Assembly (NCBI GenBank): GCA_026225475.1 | Contig: JAMFSU010000122.1 | Location: 1 to 64,000 of the forward strand | Source of the DNA: Duganella sp. | GTDB lineage: Bacteria; Pseudomonadota; Gammaproteobacteria; Burkholderiales; Burkholderiaceae_D | DNA: 64,000 bases | Reading direction: 5' to 3' | In this document: positions 9,785 through 18,046 of the stretch, in pieces | Layout of the letters: each line of letters begins with the position of its first letter | Numbering within the stretch: position 1 is the first letter of the stretch | The notes under the pieces: generated by a model | Told to the model about the DNA's origin: nothing | Seen by the model: the letters and a program-made list of their open reading frames with translations, nothing else | The model's database searches: none | Translations under genes and position numbers: made by a program

Positions 9785-10441
9785 ATGGAAAGTCTAGAAT
9801 GTAGTTGCGACTACATGTCCTTGGAATGGGGGCATGCACCTGACCAGGCAGTCGATGTTATCAAGGAGGTCATAAAAAACCATGGTGTCAGGCAATACGC
9901 TAGGCAAGGCCAGGTCATCGGCGGAAATCCTTTTTTAGAACATGTTTTTTGGGTCGATTCTGGCGTGTTGTTACTACGCCTTTCTGCGCAGTACAGCCTC
10001 GGAAGTTTCGGGCGCGACAAAATAGTAGGTGTGAACAATATCTTTAAGGGCAGCATGACCGGGCATTATCTGGAGGCAGTTGAAGATACCCACTACACGG
10101 CCTGTGCAGTCGAACATTTCTGCAATAAATTGGGTGATGGAAAGTTGGCACTCGCAGTTGCAGAGCATGTGAATTGGCAAGCCATGATCATGGCCGTTTA
10201 TGTATCCGTGATACTTAAGGAAAATGCCTACGGAAAGGTGAAATTTGCGCTGGAGCTATTGAACCGTGCGTCGCTCAATTTTCGTGATCATATCTCTGTC
10301 GTCAAGTTCGTGTGTGAACGCACCGGAGTCTCCAAGGCACATGCGCACGCCATCTTGAAACAATTGAGAATCGGCGGCTATATCGAGATGACATCTGGCA
10401 GTTTGGTGCGCATTTTTAAGACATTGCCGGATGCTTACTAG
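9785..10441 (+). CDS. Crp/Fnr-type transcriptional regulator next to the eCIS cluster
   Basis: This 218-residue protein has a degenerate cyclic-nucleotide-binding-like N-terminal half (about residues 25-145) and a C-terminal winged helix-turn-helix (HISVVKFVCERTGVSKAHAHAILKQL..GGYIE, about 167-205). The classical cAMP-binding PRxSAT-type motif and Fnr cysteine cluster are not visible, so the ligand is unknown. A GGGA ribosome site precedes the ATG. The gene lies 274 bp before the contractile injection system and points toward it, and its stop codon forms the outer end of a perfect 23-bp inverted repeat. Control of the eCIS genes is a reasonable inference from position only. Confidence 0.75.
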   Translation: MESLECSCDYMSLEWGHAPDQAVDVIKEVIKNHGVRQYARQGQVIGGNPFLEHVFWVDSGVLLLRLSAQYSLGSFGRDKIVGVNNIFKGSMTGHYLEAVEDTHYTACAVEHFCNKLGDGKLALAVAEHVNWQAMIMAVYVSVILKENAYGKVKFALELLNRASLNFRDHISVVKFVCERTGVSKAHAHAILKQLRIGGYIEMTSGSLVRIFKTLPDAY

Positions 10442-10616
10442 AACGCATTTCATCAATCGGCGTCAGTGCGAGCGAGTGCTGTTTTGGATCGCGTGCAAGG
10501 GGCGACTCAGGATCAGGATGGGTCGTCTTTCCCCCTATTTGTAAAACCGCAATCGGCCACCAAGAGGTGGCCCCCGCGCAGAACGCATGTCATGCCGATT
10601 GATGAAATGCGTTCTA
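10439..10616. repeat. 23-bp perfect inverted repeat with 132-bp spacer
   Basis: The bases at 10439-10461 are exactly the reverse complement of 10594-10616. The left arm begins with the TAG stop of the regulator. The right arm also pairs with a nearby imperfect copy of the outer arm at 10581-10593 (12 of 13 pairs), forming a compact alternative hairpin, and another perfect 7-bp stem (GGCCACC/GGTGGCC) lies at 10555-10572. It could be a terminator-like RNA structure, a regulator binding region or the ends of a small mobile element. Confidence 0.75.
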
Positions 10617-10715
10617 ACATCGCTCGATGTCAAGCTAGAACTGTCAGGTGTGTCGTAGTGGGAATTTCCTTTTTTCATCAATGCTGCTGCAGTTCCGGGC
10701 GGCCATCATGCCTTT

Positions 10716-11291
10716 TCAAATAGAGGTTGTTTGCTCCAGTACGATGATGGGGTCAAGCACTTCCGTATAGCTTTCATCGAGGTCAGTCAGTTGTACTGGT
10801 ACCGTTGCAGAGAAATTCAGACACAGCCGCGGCTTATTGCCCAGGGCTTGCCAGAAATGGCTCAGATTGGTCAATTCCTGCGGTGCAATTACACGCGTAT
10901 AGGAAGTTGGAAAATCTTTTAATTCACGGTTGTTGATCAATGCATTGATCACCTGGTTCATGATCCTCATCGCTTGGCTGGCGGCGCTTGCCGTTGGGCC
11001 GGTGCCGGGCTCGGCTGATTTTGCTTCCCAATAGGTGATTTGATAGTCGCACTTTAAATTGACTTTTCTTGGGATCAATTTTGATCCGTCAAACTGCCGT
11101 GTGATGCCATGCCGCAACTCTAGGTCTTCTTGCACGCTGTAGAGAAACACGCTGACGGTCGGCGTGGCCGGCGGATTTTCCGGATCGGGCATGTCGAAAC
11201 AAATTGCGACATCCTCTTGCAAATAATCGATCAGGGCATTTTGTAAAGACTCATTCAAGTCGATCAGGGTTGTATCGCTTTCGAAAATCAT
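10716..11291 (-). CDS. eCIS tube-terminator / DUF4255 family protein (Pvc16-like)
   Basis: This 191-residue protein has the DUF4255 pattern: an N-terminal MIFESDTTLIDLNESLQNAL helix, PPATPTVSVFLYSVQEDLELR in the first third and a mid-region DYQITYW strand, ending with a long conserved beta-rich tail. In PVC and Afp particles this family caps the distal end of the tube and sheath. I chose the start at 11291 because AGAGGA lies about 7 bases upstream; longer readings run into the ATPase gene. It follows the ATPase gene by 10 bp on the same strand, so the two assembly factors are co-transcribed away from the structural operon. Confidence 0.88.
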   Translation of the reverse strand: MIFESDTTLIDLNESLQNALIDYLQEDVAICFDMPDPENPPATPTVSVFLYSVQEDLELRHGITRQFDGSKLIPRKVNLKCDYQITYWEAKSAEPGTGPTASAASQAMRIMNQVINALINNRELKDFPTSYTRVIAPQELTNLSHFWQALGNKPRLCLNFSATVPVQLTDLDESYTEVLDPIIVLEQTTSI

Positions 11292-11301
11292 GATATATCC
11301 T

Positions 11302-13362
11302 CTAAAGAAAGGCGACCTGGCCCGTTTTTGCCAGTTCGCGTTTAAGTGCTTGTTGGATATGCGCCATCCCAATGCAGGGAGCGCCGGCCTCCGCGGCCAG
11401 CCAGCAAGCCGCCAATGCAATATTACGGATGTTGGCACCGGTAATTTCCGCCTGGCAGGACAGGCGCTCAAAATCGACATCGTGCGCCAGAATCGACAAG
11501 TCTGGCCATATGCTGCGCCACAGCCGAAAACGGGTGGCCTGATCCGGAAAGCCGAACTTGAGCATGAAGGTAAAGCGCCGGCTGAAAGCGTTGTCCAGAT
11601 GAGAGCGGTTGTTGGTCGATAAAATCACCAGGCCGGCATGGGCTTCCATGCGCTGCAACAGATAAGCTACTTCAATATTGGCATGTCGATCCTTGGCATC
11701 CTTGTTTTCACTGCGCTTGCCGAACAGGGCATCGGCCTCGTCGAAAAACAGCAAACCGCTATCCATCGCCGCCAGGTCAAAGATGGTTGCCAGGTTTTTT
11801 TCCGTTTCACCGATGTATTTGTTGACCACTGTCGATAAGTCGACCTTGATCAAATCGATGCCCAGGCTTTCTGCCAGTATTTCTGCTGCCATGGTTTTGC
11901 CGGCACCGGAGGTGCCATGAAACAAGGCGCTGATGCCCTGTTCATGATTGCCGAAGCCCATGTTCAAAGCATGCTCGCGCTGCTTGATGGCCGCTGTCAA
12001 CTCCTGCATGTGTTGTTGTAAATCAGGCGGCGCAATCCAATCCGCAAAGCGGCGTTGTGGTTCGATTCGATGGGCCAGGTCGCCAAAATTCTGTTGGCTA
12101 CGCCAACGGAAGGCCCGGTGTAAATCATCATGGCAGAGCGCACTGGCGGGATTTCGCTGCTGCCGATAGAGCTCCGCTTCTTGCAGAATCGGGGTTAAGC
12201 GCGAGGCGACAATTGGGAACCGTTGGACCAGTGTGTCGAGTTTGATGTCGTTATCTAGCGTGATCGTGCTGATTTGTAGATGCCGCTCGAGCAAGGCGCG
12301 ATCCTGGTGTAGCGAGCGGCGAGGCATTTCAAGGACCAGATGTGGCACGTCACCCAGCCAGCAAAGCGGCGCACTGAGCTCTTGCAAGCTAATCAGTGGT
12401 TGGCCTAAATCCTGCAATTCGTGTTTCCATCTCGCGAGAATGCGCGGGTATTTTTTATTCCAGTGCGAAATATTTTTAAGCACCAGACATCCGTCCCATA
12501 ATTTTACTTCCCGGATGGCACTCAACAGGATCACCAAGCCATCGTTTTGCTCTTCCGGCAGGTCGGCCAGGTCCAGTACCAAGGTGCGTCGATGTTGCCA
12601 TTGCGCCGCTTGCGCCACCAGCGATGAGCGACCGCTACCCGGCAAACCTTTCAGAATGATGCACGCAGAATGTGAGGTACTCAGCGCGCATGCCAGTTGT
12701 TTGACACAATCATTGAGGGAGGCGGCAATAAGGCCGGAAGGTTTTTGCCAGTGACAATAAGGCGCGAGAATGGTCGGTGGTGAGACATGCCCAATCAGGA
12801 AGTGGTAAATCGACGCGTCTGGTTTGAGCATGAGGCCGCTATAGTTATCGGGCGGACCGTCCAATTTCAACAAGCCGTAGCGTATCAACGGCGCCGCAGG
12901 CAAAAGACAAGACATCTGTTGCGCCTGCATGCATGGTTCCGGGCAGAGAATATCCATCGCAAATTGCCGTGTTGGATATTGCAGGCGACTCTGCCCCTGT
13001 GCTTGCGAAAATATGCTGTGGTAGCGGGTATCGAGGAGCGGCATCAGCACCAGCAAAAGAAGATCACGTTCCAGTGTACTTAAAGAAAATTGCTGCACCA
13101 ATTGTTGCAGGCGGCTATCGTGCAGATCCGCGCTCAATTCGTCGGGTGCTTGCCACGCTTGCCTGGCGGTCAACCAGTCAGGCGAAGCCAGGTCTTCATG
13201 GGCGGCATGCCAATGTTCGGCAAGTGCCAAGGTTTCTTGCTGCAATTGTTCAATGCGTTGGCGCAGTAGTTGGTCCAGGCGCGTGAATTGACCGAGCATG
13301 AGCATGAAATTGCGGCTGACGCACGCCGCAGGATCGGCTGCTAAAGGCTCTCTTGGAATCAT
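11302..13362 (-). CDS. eCIS-associated AAA+ ATPase (Pvc15-like) with two ATPase modules
   Basis: This 686-residue protein starts at ATG 13362, preceded by AAGGAC. Residues 1-230 form a helical N-terminal region. A first, poorly conserved P-loop module has GLPGSGRSS at 239-247 but no convincing Walker B. The second AAA+ module is intact: GTSGAGKT at 483-490, LLFFDEAD at 537-544, sensor-1 STNN at 582-585 and arginine-finger-like SRRF at 594-597. This family accompanies extracellular contractile injection systems and is required for particle assembly or payload handling in studied cases. It is transcribed divergently from the tube/sheath operon and is followed by the DUF4255 gene. Confidence 0.9.
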   Translation of the reverse strand: MIPREPLAADPAACVSRNFMLMLGQFTRLDQLLRQRIEQLQQETLALAEHWHAAHEDLASPDWLTARQAWQAPDELSADLHDSRLQQLVQQFSLSTLERDLLLLVLMPLLDTRYHSIFSQAQGQSRLQYPTRQFAMDILCPEPCMQAQQMSCLLPAAPLIRYGLLKLDGPPDNYSGLMLKPDASIYHFLIGHVSPPTILAPYCHWQKPSGLIAASLNDCVKQLACALSTSHSACIILKGLPGSGRSSLVAQAAQWQHRRTLVLDLADLPEEQNDGLVILLSAIREVKLWDGCLVLKNISHWNKKYPRILARWKHELQDLGQPLISLQELSAPLCWLGDVPHLVLEMPRRSLHQDRALLERHLQISTITLDNDIKLDTLVQRFPIVASRLTPILQEAELYRQQRNPASALCHDDLHRAFRWRSQQNFGDLAHRIEPQRRFADWIAPPDLQQHMQELTAAIKQREHALNMGFGNHEQGISALFHGTSGAGKTMAAEILAESLGIDLIKVDLSTVVNKYIGETEKNLATIFDLAAMDSGLLFFDEADALFGKRSENKDAKDRHANIEVAYLLQRMEAHAGLVILSTNNRSHLDNAFSRRFTFMLKFGFPDQATRFRLWRSIWPDLSILAHDVDFERLSCQAEITGANIRNIALAACWLAAEAGAPCIGMAHIQQALKRELAKTGQVAFL

Positions 13363-13803
13363 CTGCGTGTCCTTAACGTAAAACAGTGATTTTTGAATGA
13401 CTGATAACGTCATATCCTGATATTCATTTGTGGTTGTACACCCGCTTGGCGCTAGAGAGATGACGCAGTCCAAAATTAGATCAGTGAGACAGTTCGTCGG
13501 AAATTTGATCCTAGCGTCCGTTGATACGCATCCAAATCTGACCGCACTCAGCGGATCAGTATTTTCTGAGTGCGCTGTGTCACTGCAATGTTGAGTATCG
13601 GTTCACCGATTTTCTGCACGCAGAACTTCGTAATCTGAAATCCGATCACCTCGCTTTTTTTCTTTGACTTGATCTATCGTGCATTCACAACGCGTTGCTC
13701 AGTCTGACATTTGCCAGCAAGAAAAGCGGTTTTGTCAGTGTGGGTAGAGCACAGCTAAAAGGCGCTACGCGTTATCCAAATTTTGACTGAAAGGACTACC
13801 ACT
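13363..13803. promoter_or_regulatory. Divergent control region of the eCIS cluster
   Basis: About 440 bp separate the leftward ATPase-terminator pair from the rightward structural operon and must hold both promoters. A perfect 9-bp inverted repeat (CGCACTCAG/CTGAGTGCG, 14-base spacer) occurs at 13543-13574 and is a candidate operator or hairpin. No further gene is visible. Confidence 0.6.
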
Positions 13804-14253
13804 ATGGCAACCACTGCCGAGCAAATTGCAAACACCTATCCCATTCCAACCTATCGTTATCGTGTCACTGTTGGCAATGAAGAGATGGCGTTTACAGCCG
13901 TTTCAGGCCTGGAAGTCGGCTATGAGACGATTACTTACAAAGACGGTGTCGGTGGCATCTTTTATATGCCGGGCCAGATCATGCCTGTCAACGTGACCTT
14001 GCGTCGTGGTTTGGTGAAAGGCCGTGGTCAGTTGTTTGAATGGATCAGTTCCGTCTCACTCAATCAGGTAGAGAAGAAAGATATTTCGATCAGCTTGACC
14101 AATGAGGCTGGTAGCGAACTTCTGGTGACCTGGAATGTGCTTGACGCGTTCCCCACAAAGCTGACCGCGCCCAGTCTGGATGCGACCAGTAATGAAGTCG
14201 CGATTGAAGAAATAGCATTGATGGCCGATCGCGTGACGGTTCACTTTCATTAA
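13804..14253 (+). CDS. eCIS inner tube protein (Pvc1-like, T4 gp19 family)
   Basis: This 149-residue protein is a Hcp/gp19-fold tail tube subunit: PIPTYRYRVTVGNEEMAFTAVSGLEV near the start, then ITYKDGVGGIFYMPGQ, VTLRRGLVKGRGQLFEW and a C-terminal NEVAIEEIALMADRVTVHF strand, all typical of the conserved phage-tail-region protein family that builds hexameric tube rings. Start at 13804 is supported by AAGGAC; an upstream ATG in frame lacks such a site. It is first in a rightward operon of tightly packed eCIS genes, as pvc1 is in PVC clusters. The tube is the conduit and cargo space of the injector. Confidence 0.93.
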   Translation: MATTAEQIANTYPIPTYRYRVTVGNEEMAFTAVSGLEVGYETITYKDGVGGIFYMPGQIMPVNVTLRRGLVKGRGQLFEWISSVSLNQVEKKDISISLTNEAGSELLVTWNVLDAFPTKLTAPSLDATSNEVAIEEIALMADRVTVHFH

Positions 14254-14281
14254 TACATTGCTGAAATAACGAGGAGGAACT

Positions 14282-15352
14282 ATGCCTATCACACCAAGCT
14301 TTCCTGGCGTGTATGTTGAAGAATTGGCCGGCTTGCCGTTGTCGATTGCAACCGGAGCAACAGCGGTGCCTGCGATTGCAACGTCGGAGGCGGCATTCAC
14401 GGACGCTACACGATTGAATTCCTGGCTGGAATTCATTGCCAAGGTAGGTACCTTTGACAAAACCAATGTCTTGCACGTGGCGGTGCGAACCTACTTCGAA
14501 AACGGTGGCGGGTACTGCTACGTGATTCCGACCACCGCGTTGGTGGAACAAGTACCTCTTTATGATGACATCACGCTATTGGTTGCAGCCGGTGAGGATA
14601 TCGACGCTGCTGTTGCCACGTTGTGTATCGACGGTGCCTCGTTGTTTGCAATTAAGGACGGACCGAAAGATGCGCCAGGCAGTATTAGTGTTGAGGAATA
14701 TGTCGCCAACCCGCATGTCGCAGTGTACTACCCCTGGCTGGTGGCAAACTGGGCGATGACGTTGGCAGACGATGAGAGCACCTTCGTCGATATCCCGCCC
14801 AGTGCCGCTGTCGCGGGAGCCTATTGCGCTACCGACCGCGATCGCGGTGTATGGAAGGCACCTGCCAATGTCGTACTCCAAGGCGGAGTGAAACCGAAAT
14901 ACAAAATCAGCGATGCATTGCAGGGCGAATTCAATAGTGGAAAAGCGCTCAACATGATTCGTGAATTCGAGGCAACCGGCCCAATGATTTGGGGCGCGCG
15001 TACGCTCGATGATACCGACGCCTGGCGCTATGTACCGGTACGGAGACTGTTCAACAGCGCTGAAAAGGACATGAAGCGCACCATGCAATCAATGGTATTC
15101 GAGCCGAACAGCCAACCGACCTGGGAACGCGTGCGCGGTGCCATCGACAATTATCTGCGTCGTCTATGGCGTCAGGGTGCACTACAAGGCAATAGTGAGA
15201 AAGAAGCCTATTTCGTGCAAATTGGCCTGGGTGTCACCATGGACCAGGATGATATCAGTCTGGGCAAGATGATCGCCACCGTCGGAATGGCTGCCGTGCG
15301 TCCGGCTGAATTCATTATTTTGAAATTCACGCAAGACATGGGCGCCTCCTGA
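14282..15352 (+). CDS. eCIS contractile sheath protein 1
   Basis: This 356-residue protein has the sheath hallmarks: N-terminal FPGVYVEELAG, a central beta-sandwich with GGGYCYVIP, a GVWKAPANV segment (about residues 196-204) and the conserved C-terminal domain with RRLFNSAEKDMKR, DQDDISLGKMI and VRPAEFIILKFTQ. The N- and C-terminal arms of this family interlock between subunits so the sheath can contract. Its length is close to the PVC major sheath. A strong GAGGAGG site precedes ATG. It follows the tube gene by 28 bp; together they should form the particle trunk. Confidence 0.94.
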   Translation: MPITPSFPGVYVEELAGLPLSIATGATAVPAIATSEAAFTDATRLNSWLEFIAKVGTFDKTNVLHVAVRTYFENGGGYCYVIPTTALVEQVPLYDDITLLVAAGEDIDAAVATLCIDGASLFAIKDGPKDAPGSISVEEYVANPHVAVYYPWLVANWAMTLADDESTFVDIPPSAAVAGAYCATDRDRGVWKAPANVVLQGGVKPKYKISDALQGEFNSGKALNMIREFEATGPMIWGARTLDDTDAWRYVPVRRLFNSAEKDMKRTMQSMVFEPNSQPTWERVRGAIDNYLRRLWRQGALQGNSEKEAYFVQIGLGVTMDQDDISLGKMIATVGMAAVRPAEFIILKFTQDMGAS

Positions 15353-15506
15353 TACCGGTCATGTCGCCATCTGGCAGCAATCGGTCATACATGATGGCGA
15401 GATCTGGGCGTCGGTTATTGCTACGATAGGGATTGCCGCTGCCGTTTCCTTGCGTTCTCTGAATGCGGGTGCACCATGCTGAGATACTGAGAGTAAGGGG
15501 ACTGTA

Positions 15507-16694
15507 ATGGCTTGGGATGAACCACGAGTTAAATTCTCTGAACATGAGTTCGTGCAACCAGCCTTGGAGTCGCTGACTGCCGTACCTGTATTCATTGGTT
15601 TTACGGCAGCGTCGACAGAGACATTGCTCCCCCTTTCATCCTGGGAAGAATTCTTGGACTTAAGATTGATCGGTGCACTGGAATGGACCCACTCGCCGCT
15701 GGCTGTCGCGGTGCATTTGTTCTTTGATAATGGCGGCACCAATGCCTGGGTTCTTTCGGCCGGAACGAAGCCGGTAGATGTCGCTGCAATGGCACAAGCA
15801 TTACAAGCGGCGGTAGCGTCTGAAACGTTGGCGGGCGAAAGCCAAATCACCTTATTGTGCGCGCCGGATATCGTCAGTCTCGAAGCGTCGGGCACGCCAG
15901 GTATATTAATGTGGCGCGAAGTGTGGCAAGCCTTGCTCGATGTCTGCCAGTCGCGTCGCGGTAACTTTACCCTGCTGGATTTGCCCTCGGATCCGGGATT
16001 GGCCGTGCCCATACTAACGGACGCTTTCAGTCTGCGCTATGCAGAGTTTGGCGCGAGCTATTGGCCGCATTTGGAAACGCGTTACCGCTTTGCCGATCAA
16101 TGGGTAGTCACGACCGCCAGCGGTGCCGTAGCGGCGGTGATGCAGCAGACTGATGTAGAACGCGGTGTGTGGAAAGCGCCAGCCAATGTTGCATTGGACC
16201 AGGTGGTTCGGCCGCAGTACGCGTTGCCCGATGGTCAGGCTGTGTTTCAGCAGTCAGTATCGCCTAACCTGATCCGCTCGTTTCCCGGACGCGGCGTGCG
16301 GATATGGGGGTGCCAAACCCTGTTGGCGTCAACTACCTCGCCGTGGCGGTTTGTGCAGGTGCGTCGTTTGATGTCCCATATTGAAGCCAGACTGACGGCG
16401 GTGAGCCGTTTTTGCGTATTTGAACCAAACAATGAAATTACCTGGTTCAAGCTCAAGAGCGTTTGTCGCAATGTCTTACGTACCTTGTGGCTCAACGGTG
16501 CCTTGTTCGGCACCAGTGAGGAAGACGCGTTTCGCCTCTATGTGGGCTTGGGCGAAAGCATGACGCAAGACGATATTGTGGCTGGTCAACTGATATTGAA
16601 AGCTGAAGTTGCGGCGTTGTATCCGGCCCAATTTGTTAGTTTGAGTGTGCGTTTTAATCGGATGGAAACTGAAATAGTCAGGGAGGTGGTATGA
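15507..16694 (+). CDS. eCIS contractile sheath protein 2
   Basis: This 395-residue second sheath paralogue shares GGTNAWVLS, ERGVWKAPANVALD, RRLMSHIEARLTAVSRF, TQDDIVAGQLI and LYPAQFVSLSVRF with sheath 1 but lacks the PGVYVEE arm, starting instead with KFSEHEFVQPALESL. In PVC-like systems such a divergent sheath forms the first, baseplate-proximal ring. GGGG about 7 bases upstream supports the start. A 154-bp non-coding gap separates it from sheath 1, while its end overlaps the next gene by 4 bp, so it is grouped with the baseplate genes. Only two sheath genes occur here; PVC has three. Confidence 0.92.
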   Translation: MAWDEPRVKFSEHEFVQPALESLTAVPVFIGFTAASTETLLPLSSWEEFLDLRLIGALEWTHSPLAVAVHLFFDNGGTNAWVLSAGTKPVDVAAMAQALQAAVASETLAGESQITLLCAPDIVSLEASGTPGILMWREVWQALLDVCQSRRGNFTLLDLPSDPGLAVPILTDAFSLRYAEFGASYWPHLETRYRFADQWVVTTASGAVAAVMQQTDVERGVWKAPANVALDQVVRPQYALPDGQAVFQQSVSPNLIRSFPGRGVRIWGCQTLLASTTSPWRFVQVRRLMSHIEARLTAVSRFCVFEPNNEITWFKLKSVCRNVLRTLWLNGALFGTSEEDAFRLYVGLGESMTQDDIVAGQLILKAEVAALYPAQFVSLSVRFNRMETEIVREVV

Positions 16695-17161
16695 GTGCCC
16701 TGGAGAAATTGTTTGAGCCGGAAGTTTCGCATCGCTTTCTTGCTACTTTTTTCTTCAAAGGATTGCCAAGTCCGATGGATTTCCGGTTTCAACGAATTTC
16801 CGGGCTGGGAAAGGGCGAGCTTGGCGTGATTGTGCAGCGTCAAGGTGGTGTCAATACCGATAACCTGTACTTCCCCGAACACATCAGTCGTCCACCGTTG
16901 GTGCTGGAACGTGGCGTGATCGTGCCGACCCCCTTGACGCTGGCATTCGAGTATGTGTTGGGCGGGTTCGATACCACCTATCTCGATGTCGTCATCATGT
17001 TGTTGAACCATCAGTCGTTGCCGGTGTGTACTTGGACAGTAACCGATGCTCTGCCGGTGAAATGGCAAACCGGCGATCTCGATGCCAACAGCAATGCACC
17101 GTTGATCAATCATATCGAACTGGTCTACCGTGATATTCAGTGGTTGGGAGCGAAAGCATGA
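16691..17161 (+). CDS. eCIS second tube protein (Pvc5-like, baseplate-proximal)
   Basis: This 156-residue protein belongs to the same tube family as the first gene: MDFRFQRISGLG, GGVNTDNLYFPEHI, LVLERGVI and C-terminal NAPLINHIELVYRDIQWL match the pattern with a longer N-terminus. In PVC and Afp, the Pvc5-type subunit forms the ring joining the hub to the tube. Its ATG overlaps the sheath 2 stop (ATGA) and its own stop overlaps the following start in the same way, showing tight translational coupling from sheath 2 to the LysM protein. Confidence 0.9.
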   Translation: MSALEKLFEPEVSHRFLATFFFKGLPSPMDFRFQRISGLGKGELGVIVQRQGGVNTDNLYFPEHISRPPLVLERGVIVPTPLTLAFEYVLGGFDTTYLDVVIMLLNHQSLPVCTWTVTDALPVKWQTGDLDANSNAPLINHIELVYRDIQWLGAKA

Positions 17162-17337
17162 CCATAGAAATTCATGAGTTGATCATTCAGGCACGTGTGG
17201 AGGATCAAGGCGACAGGCAGCCAAGACCCGTGCAAATACCCAATGTGCAAGTCAGGTTGCATCAGGATGCCTTGATCGAGTCCATCACGCAGCGCGTACT
17301 GGAACGTTTGCGTGACGCGCGGGAGGATTGGCGATGA
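17158..17337 (+). CDS. Small eCIS protein, DUF5908-like (Pvc6 position)
   Basis: This 59-residue acidic protein (MTIEIHELIIQARVED, ending LERLRDAREDWR) matches the DUF5908-type small protein found between the second tube and LysM genes of eCIS clusters. The IEIHELIIQARVE start and a C-terminal helix are its typical features. Function is unproven; an assembly accessory role has been suggested by its constant position. It overlaps both neighbours by 4 bp, so it is almost certainly translated. The in-frame upstream GTG is not needed because ATG at 17158 overlaps the preceding stop. Confidence 0.85.
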   Translation: MTIEIHELIIQARVEDQGDRQPRPVQIPNVQVRLHQDALIESITQRVLERLRDAREDWR

Positions 17338-18044
17338 AAGGCATTTTAGAATCTGGCTTGTCTAAGCTGAAGCTCACGTCTTTTAAGGACCGCGAGCATC
17401 GGGTCAAGATCGGTAGCATGCAGGTCATGTATAACCCGGAGTCGCTGGACTTGCGTTATGACATCGACTACGACGCTGACAATTACCTCAATGGCAGCTT
17501 GCGTAGCAACCATTATCAACAGGCTCGCCCTGGTGGATTGCAACTGGATCTTTTGTTTGATGCCAGCCTTCCGGGTAACGTTCAATCAGTAGAGTCGCAA
17601 TTGTCCACCTTGCAAGGACTGTGCTGTGAGGTAAGTCCTGGGACGATGGAAACGCCCTATGTCAAGGTCGAGTGGGGTTCCATGCACTGGCATGGCAAGG
17701 ACCATTTTTCCGGCCGCGTTGCATCGTTGCAGGTGCGTTATAACCGCTTTGATCGTAAAGCCACGCCGATGCGTGCCACTGCACACTTGAGTTTGGTCGC
17801 TGACGGCAGCCTGGTGCTGCAAGAGTCCGAGTTGGGTAAATTGACGGTGCAACAAACCAGCATGTCCGTTCCCGATATGTCATTTTTGCCGATGGTGGTA
17901 GCGGCAGCCGCCACCATCGTGGGGGCAGTGGGCGCGTATGACTATTTAGCGATGGCCATTGCGAATGACCTCGACAGTTTCGATGCGATCCAGGCTGGCG
18001 ATATTCTGGTGGCACCGCCAGCAGATGGGCAAGAGGAGGTGTAG
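17334..18044 (+). CDS. eCIS hub protein with C-terminal LysM-like domain (Pvc7-like)
   Basis: This 236-residue protein has the N-terminal 'CIS tube/gp53-like' region with VMYNPESLDLRYDIDYDA and GGLQLDLLFDAS, a mid-domain ending VRYNRFDRKATPMRATAHLSL, and a C-terminal LysM-like module (DYLAMAIANDLDSFDAIQAGDILVAPP). In PVC/Afp it sits between tube and spike at the baseplate. The LysM motif would normally bind glycan but in phage gp53 homologues it mediates baseplate assembly. It starts at ATG 17334, overlapping the previous stop, with GGGAGG upstream; it ends 2 bp before the spike gene. Confidence 0.9.
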   Translation: MKGILESGLSKLKLTSFKDREHRVKIGSMQVMYNPESLDLRYDIDYDADNYLNGSLRSNHYQQARPGGLQLDLLFDASLPGNVQSVESQLSTLQGLCCEVSPGTMETPYVKVEWGSMHWHGKDHFSGRVASLQVRYNRFDRKATPMRATAHLSLVADGSLVLQESELGKLTVQQTSMSVPDMSFLPMVVAAAATIVGAVGAYDYLAMAIANDLDSFDAIQAGDILVAPPADGQEEV

Positions 18045-18046
18045 AC

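Noticed and set aside
10439..10616. CRISPR array
   Set aside because: Only two arms in inverted orientation with one spacer; CRISPR repeats are direct and regularly spaced.
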